Assembly (NCBI GenBank): GCA_023055505.1 | Contig: JALIRH010000100.1 | Coordinates: 1,201,001-1,265,000 of the forward strand | Source of the DNA: Callipepla californica brunnescens | Taxonomy: Eukaryota; Chordata; Aves; Galliformes; Odontophoridae | DNA: 64,000 nt | Direction of reading: 5' to 3' | Shown: one piece after another, positions 46,991 to 59,117 of the stretch | Layout: each line of letters begins with the position of its first letter | Numbering within the stretch: position 1 is the first letter of the stretch | Program-made: the position numbers and the translations under genes | Notes under the pieces: model-generated | The model's input: only the letters and a program-made list of their open reading frames with translations | The model's database searches: none | Told to the model about the DNA's origin: nothing

Positions 46991-49900
46991 GAGCAAATGT
47001 TTCAGGAGGACTGAGGGGGTCAGGGACTCTATGTGCTGGGGACCTGGGAAAGAAACAAGCCCTTGATAAAATTGAAATTGGGTTCTCAGCGTCAGGAAAT
47101 GGAATTTTTGGTAGAGTCTGGGGCAGAAAGATCGACTGTTCAATATTTACCTCGAGGATGTTCTTTATCCTCGGAAGAGCTACAAGTAATTGGAACAAAA
47201 GGGGAACCTTTTATGGTACCTGTTGTAAAGCAGGTAGAAATAGAATCACCTAGCACCTATGGAACTGAGTCTTTTTTATTGGTACCTGAAGCAGAATAGA
47301 ATTTGCTAGGGAGAGATTGAATTGTGGAGTTAGGAATAAATTTGGAAGTAAAAGATAGAGAATTAACTGTTCAGCAACGTACTCTAACGATAGAAGATGA
47401 GGCTAGAATTAACCCAGAAGTTTGGTAGAGTCCAGAATCAGTAGGGAAGTTAGACATAGAACCCTTTGAAGTGATTCTAAAGGACCCAGGCATTCCAATT
47501 AGGGTGAAACAATATCCCATTTCACAGGAAGGTAAATCAGGGCTACAACCTGAAATGGAGAGATTAATATCTAAAGAACTATTAGAGCCTTGTATGTCTC
47601 CCTAGAATACTCCCATACTCCATGTAAAAAAAAAAACCTTATGGCACATACAGATTGGTCCACGACTCAAGGGAAATTAAGGAGAGAACAATTCCCCGCT
47701 TCCCAGTAGTGGCAAACCCCTATCCGCTGCTCGGTCAATTGAAGCCAGAATCTCAGTAGTATAGTGGAATTGATTTCAAGGATGCTTTTTGGACCTGCCC
47801 CCTGACGGCAGAATGCAGAGACTACTTTGTCTTCGAGTGGGAAGATCCAAACCCCCATAGAAAACAACAACTCAGAGGGACAGTGCTCCCACAGGGATTC
47901 ACAGAATCCCTAACTTGTTTGGGCAAGCCCTTGAGCAAGTACTAAAAACTGATGAACTAAACCCACAGGCAACCTTAGTGCAATATGTAGATGACTTACT
48001 ATTAGCTGGAGCAGGCGAGGAGACAGTTAGACAGGAGAGCATTAAACTATTGCATTTCTTTGGTTCAAAGGGGTTCCAAGTTTCAAAGGCAAAATGCCAA
48101 TTTACAGAAGAGGAAGTGAAATATTTGGGACATTGGTTAAGCAAGGGAAATAAGACATTAGATCCAGAACGGGCAAATGGGATTTGATCTTGAAAAGCCC
48201 CAAGAGGCAAGAGGCAGGTGAGGCAGATGTTAGGGCTGCTAGGATGCTGTCGACAATGGATTGAGAATGATAGCAGTAAGGTAAAGCTTTTATAGCAGAA
48301 ACTAGTACAAGATGGCTGAAGAAAGTGGAGCCAGGAGGATGAGCAAAGATTAGAAGACTTCAAGGTAGATCTTCTTCATGCACCAGCGTTAAGCTTACCT
48401 GATCTAAAAAGCCCATTTTACCTTTTTGTAAATACAGACGAAGGGATCGCTTTTGGAGTAGTGAGCCAGGAATGGGCCGGGAAGAAGAAGCCAGCAGGAT
48501 ACTTTTCAAAACTCTTGGATCCCGTTAGCCGTGGGTGGCCTACCTGTCTACGAGCAATAGTTGCTGTAGCTCTGTTAGTAGAAGAAGCAGGGAAGATGAC
48601 TTTCAGGGGTGAATTACAAGTGTATAGTCCACATGACAATAAGGGGAGTACTCCAAGAAAAAGCAGAGAAGTGGATTACAGATGCTAGACTATTGAAATA
48701 GGAAGGAATCCTAATCCATTCTCCTCAATTAGAAATAGAAACTCCAAGTTTGCCAAATCCTGCTCAATTTTTCTATGGGGAACCAGATGAAGATTTAAGC
48801 CATGATTGCATTCAGTGTATAGAGTATCAGGCTAAAAGAGGGGAGGACTTAGAAGAGGAGAAGTTATTAGAAGGGGGCAAATGATTTGTAGATGGCTCCT
48901 CCCGGGTGGTAGAAGGAAAAGGAAAATCAGGGGATGCTCTACTAAACGGGAAAACATTTCCAGTAATTGAATCGGGAGCATTGGACAGAACGTGGTCAGC
49001 TCAGGCTGTGAAATTCTATACAATCCTTACAGCCCTTCAAATGTTGAAAGGAAGCATTGGGACTATCTCTACAGATTCTAGGTATGCGTATGGGGTAGTC
49101 CATACCTTGGGAAAAAGATGGGAGGAAAGAGGATTGGTAAACTCACCCGGGAAAGGGTTAATTCACCAGTCGTTAAGAAGACAAACTCTGAGGGCAAGAA
49201 GAGAACCAGAGAAAAGCGCAGTAGTACACGGAAAGGCACCAGAGGGCGATGTCGGCTGAAATAAGGGGAACTAATTTTGCTGATGAAGAAGCGAAAAGAG
49301 CGGCTCCGACAAATGGAGGTTGAGGAAAAGGAGGGAAAATGGTTATTAGCTGATGGAAGAGAGGTAATCCCTAAAGCTTGGAGAAGATGAGGAGAATTTC
49401 CTAAGCAGACTCATTGCGGGCTTCAGGCCTTGGTGGACCAATTCACAATGAAATAGATGTGTATAGGCATTTCTAGCATAGCCAAAGGAATTGTAGATCA
49501 TTGTATGATTTGGAGGAAAGGAAAGAAACAACAACTGAGGGAAAAAATACAGGGAGGAAGGGAATGGGCTGTCAGACCTTTTGCTCAAATGCAGATAGAC
49601 TTCACAGATCTCCCCAGGGTTGGAAGATAGAAGTACTTCTTAGGAAGAATCGCCCATTGAACACATTTTCTGGAGGCCTACCCCACCGCTAGGGCAACAG
49701 CCCAGACAGTAATCAAGACATTGTTCGAACATATTATCCCCAGATATGGGAACATGGAAGTTGCAGATTCAGCTAGAGACCCTCACTTTGTATTAAAGGC
49801 AGTGTAAGAGGCTTTAGCTCCAATGGGGACCAAATGGGAATATCGCACCCCATGGCACCCACAGAGCTCTGGAAAAGTAGAAAGGTCGAATGGGGAACTT

Positions 49901-50407
49901 CCAAAGCGGCTTACTAAAGGAATGATTGAAACCAAGATGTCTTGGATGAAGTGTTTGCCACTGGCACTACTTAACTGAAGAACAGAACGAAGAAGAGAGA
50001 CTGGAATATCACCTTTTGAAATGGGATATGGAATGCCATATGATTTAGAACTCCCATCGGAACATCCCAAGGTAGAAGAAAATACAGGAATATTGAATTG
50101 AAATGAATAAGAGAAGGAATGAATGAAGAATGGAAGGACTGGTGGTCCAACGGCCTCCGCTAGATATGGCAATACATGGAATCAGTCCAGGAGACAAGGT
50201 TTAAATTAAAACGTGGAAAGAGTCATCTCTAACTCCCCGCTGGGAAGGACCTTTTCTTGTTTTATTAGCAACAGAAACAGCCATCCGGACAGCTGAGCGC
50301 AGATGGATCCATGCAAGCCATGTGAAAGGACCAATCCGTGACACAGGACCCCAGTGGGAGGTGTCCAAGACTTCGGACGATCTACAAACCACTCTAAGAA
50401 AAATGTA
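46991..50407 (+). pseudogene. pol: Gammaretrovirus-like pol remnant
   Basis: Protease: EFLVESGAERSTV, the active-site region with Glu-Ser in place of Asp-Thr (near 47,103), then NLLGRD. RT: palm and fingers broken by stops (47,450-47,900), then LVQYVDDLLLAG with the YVDD box near 47,985. RNase H: FVDGSS near 48,887 and TDSRYAYGVVHT near 49,073. Integrase: TPWHPQSSGKVERSNGEL near 49,850 with the catalytic Glu, and the C-terminal [14 protein letters not shown] near 50,247. Gene order and domain style are gammaretroviral; at least a dozen lesions. Confidence 0.83.
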
Positions 50408-50411
50408 AAAC

Positions 50412-50444
50412 GTTTTTTTGTTTTGTTTTGTTTTGTTTTGTTTT
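50412..50444. repeat. (TTTTG)n microsatellite
   Basis: Six TTTTG units right after the pol stop. The following 160 bp (to 50,605) is AT-rich and unassigned; nothing recognisable. Confidence 0.9.
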
Positions 50445-50605
50445 AACAGACGAGAAAACTCAGTCATTTCCTTGTACGCTTTGTATGTATATTGTATATG
50501 TATTGTGCATTGTATACGATGAAGATTGGTGAATTCGCTCTTCCTATGAATTCCATTTAGGATTTCACTTTGCTTCAAATAAGGGGAAGGATGCATTTGA
50601 GTGTA

Positions 50606-52025
50606 GGTGTCAGGTTAGGGTTGTGGTAATCTGATGCTTTGGGTTAGGTTTAGGGTTTGTTTTAGGATTAGGTTAGGGTTATTTTTTTGTGTAGCTGAAG
50701 GTTTAGTGCAAGGGCTAGGGTTCTCTTTAGTTTGAGGTTCAGAGAAGGCTTAGGGTTAAGGTTAGGCTTAGGGTTAGGGTAAGGTTTAGGTTTAGGATTA
50801 AGGTTAGAGTTCGGGTTAGGTTTAGGGTTAGGTTTTGGATTAGGGATAGGGTTAGGTTTTGGTGTAGATGAAGGTTTAGAGTATGGGGTAGAGCTCTCTT
50901 TAGTTTTAGGATCAGAGAAGGGTTACACCTTGCTTGGGTACAGGATAGAGTAAGGGGGAGGGTTAGGATTTGATTTAGGGTTGGTTTTGGGTCTAGGTTA
51001 GTTTGAGTGTTAGGCTGAGAGAAGGGGTAGGCCTTGGGTTGGGTTCTGGCTTAGTGTTAGGTTAGGAATAGGTTTGGCGTTTGGATTGGGTTTGGGGTTA
51101 GAAGTAGGGATAGGTTAGGTGAGATCTGCGGTAATCTGATGCTTAGCTTTAGGTTTAGGGTTGGGCTTTGAGTTGGGGTTGGTTTTAGGGTCAGATTTCG
51201 ATTGAAGGCAGACTCAGAGTCACAATGAGGCTAATGGTCAGGGTTTGATATACGGTTAGAGTAAGGTTTAGGTTGACTTTAAGTGTCAGGTTTGGAAAAT
51301 GGTAGGCATTGCTTTTGGTGTGGTGTTTGCCTTGGGTTTAGGAATTGGAATAGGGTATGAGGACCATCAGATAGCTAGGGTAAGTCTTAGTGTTAGGGTT
51401 GGGGTTAGAGTTTAGGTGAGGGTTGTGGTAATCTGATGCTATGTGTCAGGTTTAGGCTTGGGCATCAACTTGGGGTTGGTGTTAAAGTAGGAGTTTTTGC
51501 TTGGGTTCCGCTTCTGCTAGGGATAGGTTTCTGTTTAGGGAAAGGGTTGGTCTTAGGGTAAGTGTTAGGTTTCCGGTTAGGGTTCAGAATAGAATGAGGG
51601 GCAAGGTAAGGCTTTGTGCTCGGGTTAGGGCTTGGGTTTTGGTTCGGATTAGGGTAAGTGTTTGGGTTAGGGTTAGGATAAGAATTAGTGTTAGGTTTAG
51701 TGTCAGGGGTGGGTTTTGGTGTTGATTGAGTTTTATGGTAAGGGGTAGTGAAAGTGGGTCAGGGTAGGGTTCAGCATTGGGTTAGAGCTATGGAAAGGGT
51801 TTGGGATTCTTTGAGGTTTCGGATTCGATTTCGGATTAGGGTTAGGGAGAAAGTGTTTCTCAATGTGATGATTCTATTTAGGGATAGGATTAGGTTGAGT
51901 GTTGATGTTAGCATGAAGTTGAGGTTTAGGGTTAGGTTTAGGTTTCGGATTTGATCTGTATGTAGGGATTGAGGCAGGGTTAGCTGGTGCGTAACGGTGA
52001 GAGTAGGGTGAGGTTTAGCTTTAGC
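50606..52025. repeat. Degenerate telomeric repeats, G-rich on + strand
   Basis: Carries the shared block GTGGTAATCTGATGCT at 50,623, 51,128 (variant) and 51,425. Parts are reverse complements of the C-rich block at 55.2-57.3 kb: for example GTGAGATCTGCGGTAATC (51,119) matches the minus strand near 56,205-56,222. Confidence 0.92.
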
Positions 52026-55000
52026 GTATGTGTTGGAATAGGACCGATGACGGCTGATTAGAGAAGGCGCTATTGAGTGCACGGCAGCCGGCTGACTGGC
52101 GTCTTTCTTCAGCGGCAAAAGCAGCAGGAGCCGCGATTGATGCGATTGAATGGGAATCCGCGGCTAAGCGCGGTTCGAGCATCAAACTCTCGGCCGCTTT
52201 GCACTGCTTCTTAAAGGGGGCTATTCCGATGCTCCGGTGACAAGGTTTTCTGGGGAACCATTATAAGCGGTGGAATCACACACGCCTTTGGGAGAGGAAC
52301 CAGCTTTCCGTACTTAACGCCTCTCCATTGCTTCCATAGTTCTGAAAAACATACCTTTTTGAGAGAGAATGAGAAAGATCCGCGGGTATTGTAAGAAAAT
52401 TGAAGTGAATGTGTTAGATTGAGGAAGTAAAAAGGATAACAGCACTGGTCAGAGAAAAGAAGGAAAACGTGCTCGCAGATGAATGAACGATGCAGACATA
52501 CGTTGCAAACAGTAGCAGAGCAGAATGAGAATCAAAACTTTCCTTCCCATTAACACTGGGATCCAGCACACATTCTCTTACAACTCCTGAAACCGAGTCA
52601 CTTTCACGTGTAAACCGCGAATTGTTGGAATAGGACCGCTACCAGCTGATTTTTGAAAAGCCGCGATTCAGTGCACTGCTGCCGTCTGACTGGCGTCTTT
52701 CTTCAGCGGCAAAAGCAGCAGTAGCCGCGATTGATGAGATTCGAGCGGAATCCGAAGTTCTGAGCGGTTCGAATATTAACACTCTGCTGGTTTGCTCTGC
52801 TTGTTAAAGAAGGCTTTTGCAACGCTCCGATGATAGTGTTTTTGGGGAACACTTAGAAGAGGTGGAATCAAACATACATTTGGTAGAAGAAACAGCTTGA
52901 CGTACTTAACGCCTCTATTTTACTTCCTCAGCTCTGAATATCATACCGTTGCAAATGACAATCTGAATTGTCCGTTTGTTTGGCAAGAAAAACTTGTGTG
53001 ACTAGAGGTGCTAAAATAGGTAACAAGACTGCTCAGAGAAAAGAATGAAAACTTTTTCGCAGATGAATGAATGATGCAGGCATACGTTGCATTCAGTAGC
53101 AGTGCAGAATGAGATACAAAACTTTCCCTCTCACTAACACTGGGATCAGGCATCCATTCACTTACAACTCCTGAAACGAAGTCACTTTCACGTGTAAACC
53201 GCGATTTGTTGGAGTAGGAACACTACAGGCTGATTATTGATAAGCCGCGATTCAGTGCACTTTTGCCGGTTGACTGGCTTCTTTCTTCAGCGGCAAAAGC
53301 AGCAGGAGCCGCGATTGATGCGATTGAATCGGAATCCGTGGCTAAGCGCGGTTCGAGCATCAAATTCTCGGCCGCTTTGCACTGCTTCTTAAATGGGGCT
53401 ATTCCGATGCTCCGGTGACAAGATTTTATGGGGAACATTTAGAAGCTGTGGAATCACACATACCATTGGGAGAATTAAATTTTCGTACTTAACGCCTCTC
53501 CATTGCTTCCATAGTTCTGAAAAACATACCTTTTTGAGAGAAAATGAGAACGATCCACGTGTATTGTAAGAAAATTGAAGTGAATGTGGTAGATTGTGGA
53601 AGTAAAAACGATAGCAACACTGGTAGGAGAAAAGAATGAAAACGTGCTCGCAGATGAATGAATGATGCAGACATACGTTGCATTCAGTAGCAGAGCAGAA
53701 TGAGAATCAAAACTTTCCTTCCCATTAACTCTGGGATCCAGCACACATTCTCTTACAACTCCTGAAACCGAGTCACTTTCACGTGTAAACAGCGAATTGT
53801 TGAATAGGACCGCTACCGGCTGATTTTTGAAAAGCCGCGATTCAGTGCACTGCTGCCGTCTGACTGGCGTCTTTCTTCAGCGGCAAAAGCAGCAGTAGCC
53901 GCGATTGATGCGATTCGAGCCTGATACGCGGTTCTTCGCGGTTCGAACATTAACACGCTGCCGGTTTGCTTTGCTTGTTAAAAGTGGCTTTTGCAACGCT
54001 CCGCTGACAGTGTTTTTGGGGAACACTTAGAAGAGGTGGAATCAAACATACATTTGGAAGAAGAAAAAGTTTAACGTACTTAACGCTACTATTTGACTTT
54101 TTAGCTCTGAATACCATACCGTTCCAAAAGAAAAAGGGAATGAATTGTTTGTTTGGCAAGAAAAACTTGTGTGACGGTATTAACTAGAGGTAGGAAAAGG
54201 AATAACAAGACTGGTCAGAAAAAAGAATGAAAACGTGCTCGTAGATGAATGAACGATGCAGACATACGTTGCATTCTGTAGTAGAGCAGAATGAGAATCA
54301 AAACTTTCCCTTCCACTAACATTGGGATGCAGCATACATACACTTACAACTCCTGAAACGGAGTCACTTTCACGTGTAAACCGCGATTTGTTGGAGAAGA
54401 ACCGCTACCGGCTGATTACTGAAGCCGCGATTCAGTGCACTGCTGCCGTCTGACTGGCGTTTCTCTTCAGCGGCAAAAGCAGCAGGAGCCGCGATTGATG
54501 CGATTCGAACATGATTCACGGTTTTCCGCGGTTCGAACATTAGCTCGCTGCCGGTTTGCTATGTTTGTTAAAGGGAGCTTTTGCAATGCTCAGATGACAG
54601 TGTTTTTGGGGAACATTTAGAAGCGGTGAAATCACACAATGCAATTAGTAGAAGAAACAGCTTTCCGTAATAAACTTTTCTATTTTGCTTCTTTATCTCT
54701 GAATACCATACTTTTGCAAAAGAGAATCGAAAGATACTTGTGTTCGACAAGAAAAAGTTTTTCCATGTATTAACTAGACGTACGAAAAAGAATAACAACA
54801 CTGGTCAGAGTAAAGAATGAAAACGTGCTCGTAGATGAATGAACGATGCAGACATACGTTGCATTCTGTAGTAGAGCAGAATGAGAATCAAAACTTTCCC
54901 TCCCACTAACATTGTGATCCAGCATGCATTCTCTTACAACTCCTGAAACGGAGTCACTTTCACATGGAAACCGCGATTTGCTTGATTAGGACCTCTGCCG

Positions 55001-55245
55001 GCTGATTCTTGAAGCCGCTATTCATTGCACGGCACCTTGATGACGCTCGTCTTTCTTCAGCGGCAAAAGCCGCAGGAGCCGCGATTGATGCCATAGAATC
55101 GGAATTCGCAGATCAGCGCCATTCGAACAGAAAGCTCGCTGCTGGTGTGATCTACTTGGTAAAGGGGGCTTTTGCGGTGCTCTGATTATAGGGTTTCTTG
55201 CTGAACATTTCGAAGCAGTGGAATCACACCTGATTTGTCTAGAGG
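52026..55245. repeat. Satellite of ~590-bp monomers, six tandem copies
   Basis: The anchor AGCGGCAAAAGC occurs at 52,111, 52,705, 53,289, 53,879, 54,469 and 55,059, giving periods of 594, 584, 590, 590 and 590. Two monomer types are visible: A (copies 1 and 3, with GGCTAAGCGCGGTTCGAGC) and B (copies 2, 4 and 5, with a GTTCGAACATTA-like segment); copy 6 is more diverged. So the order is A-B-A-B-B-B'. Conserved features include CTGAAACGGAGTCACTTTCA, CACGTGTAAACCGCGA and TTCAGTGCAC. Open frames of 60-96 codons on - are not conserved between monomers. I do not recognise a named satellite. Confidence 0.9.
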
Positions 55246-58200
55246 AGAAATGACACCTAAGACTATTGCTAACCCGAAACCTAATCCAAGCTCCAACCTT
55301 TACCCTATCCACAATCTTTGCCCTAACTCACAACCTAACCCTCAACCTCAACCTAACCAGAACCCTAAGCCTTACTTGAAATGCTAAACCTAACCCTAAC
55401 CCTAACCTCAAACCTAGCACTAACCCTACTCCCAACATAAACCACAACTCTAATCCTAAACCTAAAGCTAACTCTAAATCTAAAGCTAAGCCTAATACTT
55501 ACCCTTGACCCAAATCGTCTCCATAAGAATCACTGTAGCTATTACCCGAATCCTAACTCTACCTTCAAGCTATCCCTAACTCTGATCCTAATCCAAAACC
55601 CAAATTGAAGCCCAACCCTAAAACTTGAACAAAGCATCAGATTACCACAACCCTCACCTAACTCGAAACCAAAACCAAAACCTAGCCCTAAAGCTAACCC
55701 CAAACCCAATCCAAACCCCAAACCTACTCCTATTCCTAAACCTTATCTTAACCCTAAACCAAACCCAAACCCAAGGCCCTCCCCTTCTCTCAGCCTAACA
55801 CTCAAACTAACCTAAACCCGAAACTAACCCTACATTTATCCTAATCTTATCCATATTCTAAGGCCTAACCCTACTCTGACCAGAAAGCTCATGTTGTCTA
55901 AAATCTACCCCTTACCTAAAACCTAAATCGACAAAAAAACCTAACCCGAAACCTCAACCTAACTCTTCTCCTAACTAGAACACCAGCACTTCACCTTACC
56001 CTAACTGGAAACCTAGGACTAAATCCTTACCTTGTCCAGAACCCTATTCCTAACCCAAACCAGAATTCTAACCTCTACCCTAACCAAAACCCTTCCCCTA
56101 AACCTAAACCTAATGCTACCCTCAACCAAACCCTAGCCCTAAATCCTACCCTAAAACCAACACCACGTTTAAGCTCAAACCTCAAGCCTCAAAGAAAGCA
56201 TCAGATTACCGCAGATCTCACCTAACACTAACCCCAATCCAATCCCTACTACTAACCCCAAACCCAATCCAAACACCAAAACTATTCCTATTCCTAAACC
56301 TAACACTAAGCCAGAACCAAACCCAAGGCCTACCCCTTCTCTCAGCCTGACACTCAAACTAACCTAGACCTGAACGCAACGCTAAATCAAATACTAAAAC
56401 TCACCCTTAGCCAAGGCCCTTTTAGGACCCTTCCCTGGTCCTAAAACTAAAGAGAACCCTACCCCTTCCACTAAACCTTCATCTACATCCCTAACCCTTA
56501 CCCTAAACCTAAATCTACACCAAAACCTAACCCTAACCCTAACATGTCTTCTAACTGTAAAACTAACGCTTCACCTAACCCGAACTGAAACCCCAGGACT
56601 AAACCTTACCTAACACCTAGCTATATTCCTAACCCTATCCTGAAACCTAACGTTAACCCTAACCCTAAAAACAACTTGGAACCAAACCCTAACCCTAACC
56701 TAACCCTTATCAGAACCCTAAATCTAATCCTAACCGTTACCTCAATTTAACTCCAATTCTTCCTGAAATCTAAATGGGACCTTAAAACCAACCCCAGATT
56801 GAAGCCCAACCCTAAACCTAACACAAAGCATTAGATTACCACAGCCATCACCTAACTCTAACCCCAGCCTTAACGCTAATACTATCCCAAACACTATTCC
56901 AATTCCTAAACCCAACACAAACCCAAAAACACAAAGCCTACAATTCTCACAGCCTAACACTGAAAGGAAACCTAAATCTTACCCTAACTCTAAAACTAAT
57001 CCAAAGCATGACCACAATTTAAACTCTAAATCTACCTTCAAACTAAAGCTGACCCTAACACCAACCTCAAGTAAAAGCCCAACCCTAAGCCTAACACAAA
57101 GCATTAGATTACCACAACGCTCACCTAACTTCTAACCCCCACCCTAACACTAATACTAAAGCAATCAGATTCCAAATACTAACCCAATTCCTATTCTGAA
57201 ACCCAAAACTATTCCAAAAACAAACCCAAGGCCTAACCTTTCTCTCACCCTAACAATCAAAGAAAACCTATTCCTAAACCTAATCCTAAATCTAGTCCTA
57301 ACCCTAACCCTCACCCTTAATCTAACCCCAACCCCCACCCAGAAACTAACACTTAGCATTGTACAATACCTAAACGTACCCCTAATCCTTATCACTAAAC
57401 CTAAAAGGAATCTGAAACATAGTGCTAAATCCGAACCCTAACCCTGAAGACTAACGCTAACAATGAACCAATTCCTATACCTTTTCCTTCCTCCAAATTG
57501 ATTCCTAGCACTAACCCTAACCCTATATTAACACTATCCTAACCCTAACCCTAACCCTAGCCCTAAACTACATTAACCCTAACCCTAACCCTAACCCTAA
57601 CCCTAGCCCTAACCTAACTCTAACCCTAACCCTAAACCTAATGCTAACCCTTACCCTACCCTAACCCTAACCCTACCATACCCTAACCCTAACCTACCCT
57701 AACACTAACCCTAACCCTAACCCTAATTCCTAACCCTTACCTTAACTGTATCACAATCCCTATCCTAATTCTTACCCTAACCCTAACCCTTACCTAACCC
57801 TAACCCTAACCCTAACTCTCACCTTAACCCTAACCCTAACCCTAACCTAACCCTAAACCTAACCCTAACCCTAACCCTAACCCTAACCCTAACCTCAACC
57901 CTAACCCTAACTCTAACCTTAACCCTAAACCTAACAATAAATTTAACCCTAACCCTAACCCTAACCCTAACCCTAACCCTAACCCCAACCCTAACCCTAA
58001 CCCTAACCCTAACCCTAACCCTAACCCTAACCCCAACCCTAACCCCAACCCTAACCTAACCCTAACCGTAACCCTAACCCTACCCTAACCCTAACCCTAA
58101 CCCTAACCCTAACCCTAACCCTAACCCTAACAATAAATTTAACCTTAACCCTAACCCTAACCCTAACCCTAACCCTAACCCTACCCTAACCCTACCCTAA

Positions 58201-58531
58201 CCCTAACCCTAACCCTATCCCTAACCCTAACACTTACCCTAACCCTAGCCTAACCCAAACCCTAACCCTAACCCTACCCTAACCCTAACCCTAACCCTAA
58301 CCCTACCCCTAACCCTACTTTACCCTAACCCTAATCCTAACACTAACTCTAACTTTATTCCTTACCCTAACACTAATCCAATCCCGAACCCTAACCCTAA
58401 TCCTAGCCCTAACTCTAACTTTATTCGTAACCCTACCCCTAATCCAGACAATAACCCTTACCCTAATCAAACCCTATCCCTATTCCTAACCCTTACCCTA
58501 ACCGTATCACAATCCCTATCCTAACTCTTAC
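55246..58531. repeat. Degenerate to nearly pure telomeric repeats, C-rich on + strand
   Basis: The left 2.1 kb is strongly diverged, with shared blocks at 55,633, 56,197, 56,827 and 57,100 on the minus strand. The section 57,530-58,350 holds the purest CCCTAA runs of the window (for example 57,957-58,033 and 58,086-58,128), with the spacer AACAATAAATTTAACC twice (57,933 and 58,128). Confidence 0.94.
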
Positions 58532-59117
58532 CATAACCCAAACCCTAACCTAACCCTAACCCTAACCCTAACCCTATCCCTAACCCTAACCCTAACCCTA
58601 ACCCTACCCTTACCTTAACTCTACCCTAACCGTATCCCTACCCTAACCCTAACCCTAATCCTAGCCCTTTCTCTAACTTTATTCCTAACCCTACCCCTGA
58701 TCCAAACACTAACCCTAACCTTAATGTAACCCTAACCCTATTCCTAACCCTTACCCTAACTGTATCCCATTCCCTATCCTAACTCTTACCATAACCCTAA
58801 CCCTGATGCTAATGCTAACCCTAACCCTGAATCTAACCCTTACCCTAACCCTATCCCTTACCCAGAAGCTAACACTTAGCGTTGTACAATACCTAACCGT
58901 ACCCTAACCCTATCCCTAAACCTAAAAGGAACCCAAACTCTAACCCTAAATCTGTCCCTGAGCCTAACCTTCAACCTTACCCTAACCTTAACCCTAACCC
59001 TGTTCCATTCTCTAAACATATCTGTAAGCATTACCTTCATCCTAACTCGAACTCTACCCTAACCCTATCCCTTTGACCCCAACACAAAACCCAGATTGAG
59101 CCTGACCCTAACCTAGG
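58532..59117. repeat. Degenerate telomeric repeats, C-rich (copy of 1-586)
   Basis: Same unit order as the first copy with a few substitutions (for example CCCTTTCTC for CCCTTACTC near 58,667). Confidence 0.95.

Larger units (their letters stand above)
44931..50407 (+). mobile_element. Gammaretrovirus-like (class I) ERV, 5' LTR-gag-pol, no env
   Basis: 5' LTR, primer site, gag and the full length of pol are in order but carry numerous stops and frameshifts. After the integrase C-terminus (50,407) comes a TTTTG microsatellite and about 160 bp of unassigned DNA, then telomeric repeats, so env and the 3' LTR are absent. It is inserted between two G-rich telomeric blocks of like polarity. Confidence 0.85.

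Noticed and set aside
52026..55245. CENP-B box or centromeric satellite
   Set aside because: TTCGAGC-like segments fail the required CENP-B positions, and the flanks are telomeric.
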